From Polaromonas sp. YR568 (GTDB lineage: Bacteria > Pseudomonadota > Gammaproteobacteria > Burkholderiales > Burkholderiaceae_C), in assembly GCA_945878995.1 (NCBI GenBank), contig CAMCUN010000043.1, forward strand, positions 1 through 32,164: DNA of 32,164 nucleotides, written 5' to 3'. Below the pieces are notes generated by a model. That model saw nothing but the letters and a program-made list of their open reading frames with translations. It did no database searches and was not told the DNA's origin. How positions within the stretch are numbered: the first letter of the stretch is position 1; each line of letters begins with the position of its first letter. The position numbers and the translations under genes were made by a program. This document shows, in pieces, positions 26,617-32,164 of the stretch.

Positions 26617-28836
26617 ATGACTGCCATGACCGAACGCACCCCAGTTCACCGCCTGCAAGTGGCCACCGAGCTGCACCGTTTCATTGAAGACCGCGTGCTG
26701 CCAGGCACCGGCGTGTCCAACGCCAAATTCTGGAAGGGCTTTGACGCCCTGGTGGCCGACCTGGCGCCCAAGAACATCGCCCTCTTGGCCGAGCGCGACC
26801 GCCTGCAAGCCGAACTGGACGCCTGGCACCTGGCCCACCCCGGCCCGGTGAGCGACACCCAGGCCTACCGCGCCTTCCTGGAAAAAATTGGTTACCTGGT
26901 CAAGCCACCCAAGAAGGCGAAAATCAGCACCCGCCAGGTGGACGCAGAGCTCGCCGTTCAAGCGGGCCCGCAATTGGTGGTGCCCGTGCTCAATGCCCGC
27001 TACGCGCTCAACGCCGCCAACGCGCGCTGGGGCTCTTTGTACGACGCGCTGTACGGCACCGACGTGATCTCCGAGGCCAATGGCTGCGACAAAGGCCAGG
27101 GCTACAACCCCAAGCGAGGCGCGAAAGTGATTGAGTACGCGCGCCATGTGCTGGACCGCACTGCACCCTTGCGCAAAGGCTCGCACCTCGATGCCGTGGG
27201 CTACCGCATCAAAGACGGCAAGCTGGCCGTCAAGCTGAAGGACGGCGGCAAAACCTCGCTGGCCCACAAAGCACAACTCGTTGGCTTTCAGGGTGATGTG
27301 GCGGCGCCCAGCTCGGTGCTGCTGGCCCACCATGGCCTGCACCTGGACATTCGCATTGACCGCAGCACGCCCATAGGCGCGAACGATCCGGCCGGTGTGT
27401 GCGACCTGGTGCTGGAAGCGGCGCTGTCCACCATCCTCGACCTGGAAGACTCGGTGGCCGTGGTCGATGCCCAAGACAAGGTGCTGGCTTATGGCAACTG
27501 GCTGGGGATTTTGCAAGGCACTCTCACCGAAGTAGTGGCCAAGGGCGGCAGCACCTTCACGCGCGGCCTGAACGCCGACCGCATTTACAGCGCGCCCGAG
27601 GGCAAGGGCAAGATCAAGCTGCACGGCCGCTCTCTCATGTTTGTGCGCAACGTGGGCCACCTGATGACCAACCCGGCCATTCTCTACACCGACAAAAAAG
27701 GCCAGGTGCGTGAAATTCCCGAGGGCATCTTGGACGCCGTGGTCACCACCACCATTGCCATGCACGACCTCAAGCGCACGGCCAAAGACGCCATCCGCAA
27801 CTCACGCAAGGGCTCGGTCTACATCGTCAAACCCAAAATGCATGGCCCCACCGAGGTGGCTTTTGCCGACGAGTTGTTCGCCCGCGTCGAAGGCATGTTG
27901 GGCCTGGCGCCCAGCACCGTCAAGCTGGGCATCATGGACGAAGAAAGGCGCACCAGCGTCAACTTGAAAGCCTGTATCGCTGCCGCGAAAAGCCGCGTGG
28001 CCTTCATCAACACCGGCTTTTTGGACCGCACCGGCGACGAGATGCACACCTCCATGCACGCCGGTCCCATGATCCGCAAGGGCGACATGAAGAGCAGCGC
28101 CTGGATTCAGTCCTACGAGCGCAACAACGTGCTGGTGGGCCTGGCCTGCGGGCTGCGCGGCAAGGCGCAAATTGGCAAAGGCATGTGGGCCATGCCCGAC
28201 CTCATGAAGGCCATGCTGGAGCAAAAGATCGGCCACCCCAAGGCCGGCGCCAACACCGCCTGGGTGCCCAGCCCCACGGGAGCCACGCTGCACGCGCTGC
28301 ACTACCACCAGGTGCTGGTGAGCGATGTGCAAAAAGAGCTGGAAAAGACAGACGCCGACGCCGAGCGCGAGAACCTGCTGACCGGCCTCTTGAGCATCCC
28401 CGTGACCGCCACGCCCAATTGGAGCGATGCAGAGAAGCAGCAGGAGCTGGACAACAACGCCCAAGGCATTTTGGGCTACGTGGTGCGCTGGGTCGACCAA
28501 GGCGTGGGCTGCTCCAAAGTGCCCGACATCCACAACGTGGGCCTGATGGAAGACCGCGCCACGCTGCGCATTTCCAGCCAGCACATGGCCAATTGGTTGC
28601 ACCACCAGGTGGTCACGCCCGCGCAGGTCAAAGCCACCTTCGAGCGCATGGCCGCCGTGGTGGACCAGCAAAACGCAGGCGATGCGCTCTACCAGCCCAT
28701 GGCCGGGCGCTTTGACCAGAGCGCAGCCTACCAAGCAGCGTGCGACTTGGTGTTCAAGGGCATGGCGCAGCCCAGCGGCTACACCGAGCCGCTTTTGCAC
28801 GCCTGGCGCTTGAAGGTCAAAGCCGGCGCGGCCTGA
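26617..28836 (+). CDS. glcB: Malate synthase G
   Basis: Condenses glyoxylate with acetyl-CoA to malate. The 739-residue protein is full length for the single-chain G isoform (723 in E. coli). Visible blocks are [25 protein letters not shown] near residues 125-150, [35 protein letters not shown] with the catalytic Arg, and [102 protein letters not shown] lies near the end. Either ATG at 26617 or the one at 26626 may be used; neither has a clear ribosome-binding site. A strong terminator follows 20 nt after the stop. Confidence 0.97.
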   Translation: MTAMTERTPVHRLQVATELHRFIEDRVLPGTGVSNAKFWKGFDALVADLAPKNIALLAERDRLQAELDAWHLAHPGPVSDTQAYRAFLEKIGYLVKPPKKAKISTRQVDAELAVQAGPQLVVPVLNARYALNAANARWGSLYDALYGTDVISEANGCDKGQGYNPKRGAKVIEYARHVLDRTAPLRKGSHLDAVGYRIKDGKLAVKLKDGGKTSLAHKAQLVGFQGDVAAPSSVLLAHHGLHLDIRIDRSTPIGANDPAGVCDLVLEAALSTILDLEDSVAVVDAQDKVLAYGNWLGILQGTLTEVVAKGGSTFTRGLNADRIYSAPEGKGKIKLHGRSLMFVRNVGHLMTNPAILYTDKKGQVREIPEGILDAVVTTTIAMHDLKRTAKDAIRNSRKGSVYIVKPKMHGPTEVAFADELFARVEGMLGLAPSTVKLGIMDEERRTSVNLKACIAAAKSRVAFINTGFLDRTGDEMHTSMHAGPMIRKGDMKSSAWIQSYERNNVLVGLACGLRGKAQIGKGMWAMPDLMKAMLEQKIGHPKAGANTAWVPSPTGATLHALHYHQVLVSDVQKELEKTDADAERENLLTGLLSIPVTATPNWSDAEKQQELDNNAQGILGYVVRWVDQGVGCSKVPDIHNVGLMEDRATLRISSQHMANWLHHQVVTPAQVKATFERMAAVVDQQNAGDALYQPMAGRFDQSAAYQAACDLVFKGMAQPSGYTEPLLHAWRLKVKAGAA

Positions 28837-28855
28837 GTTGTTGACGTGTTGAAAG

Positions 28856-28879
28856 CGGCGCCTTGGAGCGCCGTTTTTT
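28856..28879 (+). terminator. Intrinsic terminator of glcB
   Basis: CGGCGC (28856-28861), loop CTTGGA, and GCGCCG (28868-28873) are followed directly by TTTTTT. This is a textbook intrinsic terminator 20 nt after the glcB stop. Confidence 0.9.
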
Positions 28880-28985
28880 GGGAGTTCACCCCTTGGCGCC
28901 AGGGCCTGAGCTCAGAGCACCACGATGCCCAGCCTTTGAAGCGACTGGGACAGCCTGGCCACTTTGGCCAAAGGCGTGAAACTGG

Positions 28986-29297
28986 GTGTACCCAACTTGG
29001 CGCGCGCCCTGTTGCGTGGACAGCGACAATCAGCACGATGTGACGCGCTTGGCCAAAGACGCACGTATCACGCCGGCGGGCCGCTTTGTCAGCGAGTCGG
29101 GCGTCAATCTGCAAGGTGAAGACGTGCTGTGGCTGGGCTGTGCGGCCGGTCGGGCCCTGCACCCACGCCACGAGAATGGTGCCGTGGTGCGCGGGGCCCA
29201 TCTGGTGCGCAGTCCGGCGCTTGTCCCAATCAGCACCAGCGGCCAAGGCGATGCAAGCCGCGGGACAGGCCGCCTGCTGCTGTACCCGCCGCGCTGA
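28986..29297 (+). pseudogene. Possible remnant of an L,D-transpeptidase-like gene
   Basis: The 586-nt gap between glcB and the CoA ligase has no convincing intact gene. One plus-strand frame contains RLAKDARITPAGRFVSESG, then VNLQGEDVLWL and ALHPRHENG. From memory these recall the TPAGRF...GEDxxW...LH block of L,D-transpeptidase-like (YkuD-type) proteins of Burkholderiales. The catalytic SxGC(I/V)N motif is missing, no good start or ribosome-binding site exists, and the last third does not look like the family. I read it as a decayed fragment. The gap also has a perfect CTTTGGCCAAAG palindrome (28962-28973) and a near copy at 29048-29058. Confidence 0.3.
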
Positions 29298-29422
29298 GTC
29301 GGCACCGGCTTGCTGCATTCAGGGTAAGTCAGCGCTTGACGAAATGCATTAGATCTAAACAATTGAGGACAGAATCTTTTTTCTCTTCGTGCCTGACAGG
29401 CCCAGGCAAGGACGCGCCCGCC

Positions 29423-31045
29423 ATGACTGCAGCCCCCTCCGCGCAGACCGACCGCTTTGTTCACGAGCGCCTGCCCACGCCCGCACTGTCCCCACATCTG
29501 CGCTATGACATGCCGCAGCTGCACATGGCGGACCAAGCCAACCTGGTGGCCAGCCTGATGGCCAAGGCCGCCCGCGAAGGCTGGCTGCACCGACCCTGCC
29601 TGCGCTCAGACCAGTTCACGCTCAGCTACGCCCAAGTGCAGCACCGGGTGAGTCAAATTGCGCAGTTGCTGGTGCAGGACTTTGGCTTGGTGCCCGGCAA
29701 CCGCGTGCTGCTGCGTGGCGGCAACTCCATAGGCATGGCGCTGGCTTGGCTGGGTGTGGTGCAGGCCGGGCTGATTGCCGTGGCCACCATGCCGCTGCTG
29801 CGGGCCAAGGAGTTGCGCGAGGTCATGAACAAGGCCCAACCACAGCTGGCGCTGTGCGACGGCGCGCTGCGGGCCGAACTCGATGGCGCCTCAGAGGGTC
29901 GGCTGCGCACCGTGGCTTTTAACTTGCCGCACGATGCGCAGTCTTTGGAAGCCCTGGCCGCCACCCAAGACGGGCTGATGCCGCCGTGCGCCACCAGCGC
30001 AGACGACATCGCCATGATGGCTTTTACCTCCGGCACCACCGGCCAGCCCAAAGCTGCGGTGCACGCACACCGCGACATCTTGGCCGCTTGCGAGGCTTGG
30101 CCGCGCCATGTGCTGCGCGCCACGCCCGACGACGTGGTGATGGGCTCGCCACCGCTGGCCTTCACCTTTGGCCTGGGCGGGCTGCTGATTTTTCCGCTCT
30201 GGGCCGGTGCCTCGGTCTACTACCCCAGCGCGGCCTACACGCCAGAGACCATGGTGCGCCTGATGGACGAGGTGGGTGCCACCATCACCTACACCGCCCC
30301 CACGTTTTACCGGCAAATGGCGCCCTTTGCGCGGGCCCATCGCCCCCGCGCCTTGCGCATTTGCGTGAGCGCAGGCGAGGCCCTGCCTGAGGCCACGCGC
30401 CAGCTTTGGAAAGACGCCACCGGCATTGACATGCTGGACGGCATAGGCGCCACCGAAATGTTCCACATCTTCATCTCCAGCGTGCCAGGCCGTCACAAGC
30501 CGGGCGCCCTGGGGCCGGTGGTGCCAGGCTACACCGCCAAGGTGGTGGGAGAGGACGGACAGGAACTGCCACGCGGCCAAGTCGGCCGACTGGCCGTCAT
30601 TGGCCCCACGGGCTGCCGCTATTTAGACGACGAGCGGCAAGCCAATTACGTCAAAGGCGGCTGGAATCACCCGGGTGACGCCTTCATGCAAGACGATGAC
30701 GGCGACTTCTTTTACCAAGCCCGCGCCGACGACATGATCATCACGGCCGGCTACAACGTGGGCGGCCCTGAGGTGGAGGATGCGTTGCTGCAGCACCCGG
30801 CGGTGGCCGAGTGCGGCGTGGTGGGCGCACCCGACGAGGACAGGGGCATGGTGGTCAAAGCCTGCGTGGTGCTCAAGCCCGGCCACACCGGCGACGCGAC
30901 CATGGTCAAGGCCTTGCAAGACCATGTCAAAGCCACACTCGCGCCCTACAAGTACCCACGCCAAGTGATCTTCATGAACGCCCTGCCGCGCACCGAGACG
31001 GGCAAGCTGCAGCGCTTTCGCTTGCGCCAAGGGGCACAGCCCTGA
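29423..31045 (+). CDS. Aryl-CoA ligase, 2-aminobenzoate/benzoate-CoA ligase type
   Basis: ATP-dependent acid:CoA ligase (ANL superfamily), 540 residues. The AMP-binding loop is FTSGTTGQPKAAVH (residues 201-214). The A5-type motif is GIGATEMFHIFISS, the hinge region is GDFFYQARADDMIITAGYNVGGPEVEDALLQHP, and the catalytic Lys528 is in LPRTETGKLQRFRL. The N terminus (DRFVHERLPTPALSPHLRYDMPQL) resembles 2-aminobenzoate-CoA and benzoate-CoA ligases. No oxygenase or reductase for the CoA ester is nearby, so the substrate is unsettled. The ATG at 29423 has AAGGA 10 nt upstream; the frame is open 98 codons farther back through non-coding sequence. It is followed by a bidirectional terminator. Confidence 0.88.
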   Translation: MTAAPSAQTDRFVHERLPTPALSPHLRYDMPQLHMADQANLVASLMAKAAREGWLHRPCLRSDQFTLSYAQVQHRVSQIAQLLVQDFGLVPGNRVLLRGGNSIGMALAWLGVVQAGLIAVATMPLLRAKELREVMNKAQPQLALCDGALRAELDGASEGRLRTVAFNLPHDAQSLEALAATQDGLMPPCATSADDIAMMAFTSGTTGQPKAAVHAHRDILAACEAWPRHVLRATPDDVVMGSPPLAFTFGLGGLLIFPLWAGASVYYPSAAYTPETMVRLMDEVGATITYTAPTFYRQMAPFARAHRPRALRICVSAGEALPEATRQLWKDATGIDMLDGIGATEMFHIFISSVPGRHKPGALGPVVPGYTAKVVGEDGQELPRGQVGRLAVIGPTGCRYLDDERQANYVKGGWNHPGDAFMQDDDGDFFYQARADDMIITAGYNVGGPEVEDALLQHPAVAECGVVGAPDEDRGMVVKACVVLKPGHTGDATMVKALQDHVKATLAPYKYPRQVIFMNALPRTETGKLQRFRLRQGAQP

Positions 31046-31140
31046 GTTAGCACTGTATGGCGATTGAGTGATTGCAGATTCATTCAGTCGTTGGGCGCAC
31101 TGTTTGCCAACAGCTTCGAGTTGAATGCAGCCATCCAACG

Positions 31141-31180
31141 AAAAAGCCGGATCAACATTGGCATGTCGATCCGGCTTTTT
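31141..31180. terminator. Bidirectional terminator between CoA ligase and tRNA-Met
   Basis: AAAAAGCCGGAT (31141-31152) and ATCCGGCTTTTT (31169-31180) are perfect 12-nt inverted repeats with a 16-nt loop. The stem is flanked by A-runs and T-runs and therefore works in both directions, for the ligase on plus and the tRNA on minus. The 95 nt before it show nothing notable. Confidence 0.9.
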
Positions 31181-31183
31181 AAA

Positions 31184-31260
<77 letters not shown>

Positions 31261-31265
31261 TGAGT

Positions 31266-31271
31266 ATTCTA
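31266..31271 (-). promoter_or_regulatory. Possible -10 box of tRNA-Met
   Basis: On the minus strand TAGAAT (5 of 6 against TATAAT) ends 5 nt before the mature tRNA 5' end. No good -35 box is found 16-18 nt upstream, so this is tentative; read-through from rplQ could also supply the tRNA. Confidence 0.3.
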
Positions 31272-31343
31272 GCGGTAAACGCAGTGGATTACATGTTCGT
31301 GACGCAGATCATTCAAAAGAATTTCTCTGCCGAGCACCAATGA

Positions 31344-31368
31344 CAACGCCCACACAAGGTGGGCGTTG
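31344..31368 (-). terminator. Hairpin terminator after rplQ
   Basis: CAACGCCCAC and GTGGGCGTTG form a perfect 10-bp stem with a 5-nt loop, 37 nt past the rplQ stop. It marks the end of the long ribosomal-protein/rpoA operon. There is no clean U-run on the minus strand, so it may be Rho-assisted or act as a 3' stabiliser. Confidence 0.65.
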
Positions 31369-31405
31369 AACTGTAGCTCCTGCATCAAGCAGGTGAGCCT
31401 TGAGC

Positions 31406-31798
31406 TTACTCGTCCTTGGCCTCAACAGCTTGGCCGTCGGTCGCGCGGTCGACCAACTCGACCAGGGCCATGGGGGCGTTGTCACCCACACGGAAACCCA
31501 TTTTCAAAATACGCGTGTAGCCACCGGGGCGGGCCTTGAAACGGGGACCCAGGTCAGCAAAAAGCTTGACCACGGAGTCACGGTCGCGCAGTCGGTCAAA
31601 AGCCAAACGCTTGTTGGCAAGCGTAGGCTCTTTGGCCAAGGTGATCATGGGCTCGATCACGCGGCGAAGCTCTTTGGCCTTGGGGACAGTGGTCTTGATG
31701 GCCTCGTGCTCAATGAGCGAGTTCATCATGTTGCGCAGCATCGCCAGCCGGTGGCTGGTGGTGCGGTTGAGTTTGCGGAGTCCGTGTCCGTGTCGCAT
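31406..31798 (-). CDS. rplQ: 50S ribosomal protein L17
   Basis: Large-subunit ribosomal protein, 130 residues. It begins [56 protein letters not shown], the typical L17 N terminus, and holds [27 protein letters not shown]. The short acidic tail [10 protein letters not shown] is variable among species. It follows rpoA on the same strand by 93 nt, the conserved end of the alpha operon. A hairpin follows the stop. Confidence 0.98.
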   Translation of the reverse strand: MRHGHGLRKLNRTTSHRLAMLRNMMNSLIEHEAIKTTVPKAKELRRVIEPMITLAKEPTLANKRLAFDRLRDRDSVVKLFADLGPRFKARPGGYTRILKMGFRVGDNAPMALVELVDRATDGQAVEAKDE

Positions 31799-31891
31799 GT
31801 GCTTGTTTCCTTTGCCGTTTAATTGTCAAGCAGCCGTATCAGGTACTGCCCGTGCACTGCCTCTTCAACAATCGAAGAAGGCGTTTTTTGG

Positions 31892-32164
31892 TCAGCGCTT
31901 ATCGAGTCCGGCAGGTGGCCAGGCTTCCAAGCGCATACCCAGGGTGAGGCCGCGAGAGGCCAGCACTTCCTTGATCTCGTTGAGCGACTTGCGGCCCAGA
32001 TTGGGGGTCTTGAGCAGCTCGTTTTCGGTGCGCTGAATCAGATCACCAATGTAATAAATGTTTTCTGCCTTGAGGCAGTTGGCCGAACGAACGGTGAGTT
32101 CGAGCTCATCCACGGGGCGCAACAAGATGGGGTCGAACTGCTGCGAGCTGCGCTGCACAGGGGT
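31892..32164 (-). CDS. rpoA: RNA polymerase alpha subunit, C-terminal part (cut by window edge)
   Basis: Only about the last 90 codons are in the window; the N-terminal assembly domain lies beyond the right edge. The visible part is the linker and alpha-[71 protein letters not shown]. It includes the Arg in LTVRSAN and the [12 protein letters not shown] helix that contact UP-element DNA and activators. The reading frame stays open to the edge, so no start is assigned. The order rpoA-rplQ is universal in proteobacteria. Confidence 0.97.
   Translation of the reverse strand, partial: TPVQRSSQQFDPILLRPVDELELTVRSANCLKAENIYYIGDLIQRTENELLKTPNLGRKSLNEIKEVLASRGLTLGMRLEAWPPAGLDKR

Noticed and set aside
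28779..29318. 179-codon minus-strand frame between glcB and the CoA ligase
   Set aside because: It overlaps the end of glcB, crosses the glcB terminator, and shows no family similarity.

Overview
The window is about 32 kb of GC-rich chromosome from a betaproteobacterium, most likely order Burkholderiales and probably family Comamonadaceae. This placement rests on protein flavour and synteny only: recG-oxyR-dps-ubiA, lptA-lptB-rpoN, argS followed by a SPOR protein and dsbA, a Bug-type solute-binding protein, TRAP transporters, and rpoA-rplQ. No phage, plasmid, rRNA, CRISPR array or insertion sequence is visible.

Layout. 1-4.6 kb (minus strand): recG, oxyR, dps and ubiA, a stress and repair group. 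4.7-8.8 kb: the queuosine genes queA and tgt (plus strand), separated by a divergent pair, a Bug-family binding protein and a class II aldolase, that share a promoter palindrome. 8.8-9.3 kb: five tandem copies of a REP-like double palindrome, the last supplying the stop codon of a PIN-domain gene. 9.3-14.3 kb (minus): PIN gene, rlmL, rpoN, lptB and lptA, joined by very short gaps or overlaps except between lptB and rpoN. 14.4-17.6 kb (minus): dsbA, a SPOR protein and argS. 17.65-18.02 kb: a non-coding stretch with two hairpins whose 28-nt loops are perfectly complementary. 18.0-25.2 kb (minus): a catabolic-looking locus with an AroE-like dehydrogenase, type II dehydroquinase, Gfo/Idh oxidoreductase, TRAP transporter (dctP, dctM, dctQ), a TetR regulator and a ketopantoate-reductase-family protein. 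25.4-31.1 kb: a YciH/SUI1 protein (minus), then a haloacid dehalogenase, malate synthase G and an aryl-CoA ligase of the 2-aminobenzoate type (plus). 31.1-32.2 kb (minus): an initiator-type tRNA-Met, rplQ and the C-terminal end of rpoA.

Most genes are housekeeping. The most unusual items are the paired hairpins at 17717-17922, the REP-like array at 8826-9326, and the TetR locus, where almost the same 19-nt operator-like sequence lies at the 5' end of tetR and at the 5' end of the TRAP operon. That repeat predicts a substrate-responsive regulon for uptake and, by inference, breakdown of a quinate- or shikimate-like hydroxylated ring acid. No protein here is clearly a new defence or mobile system.
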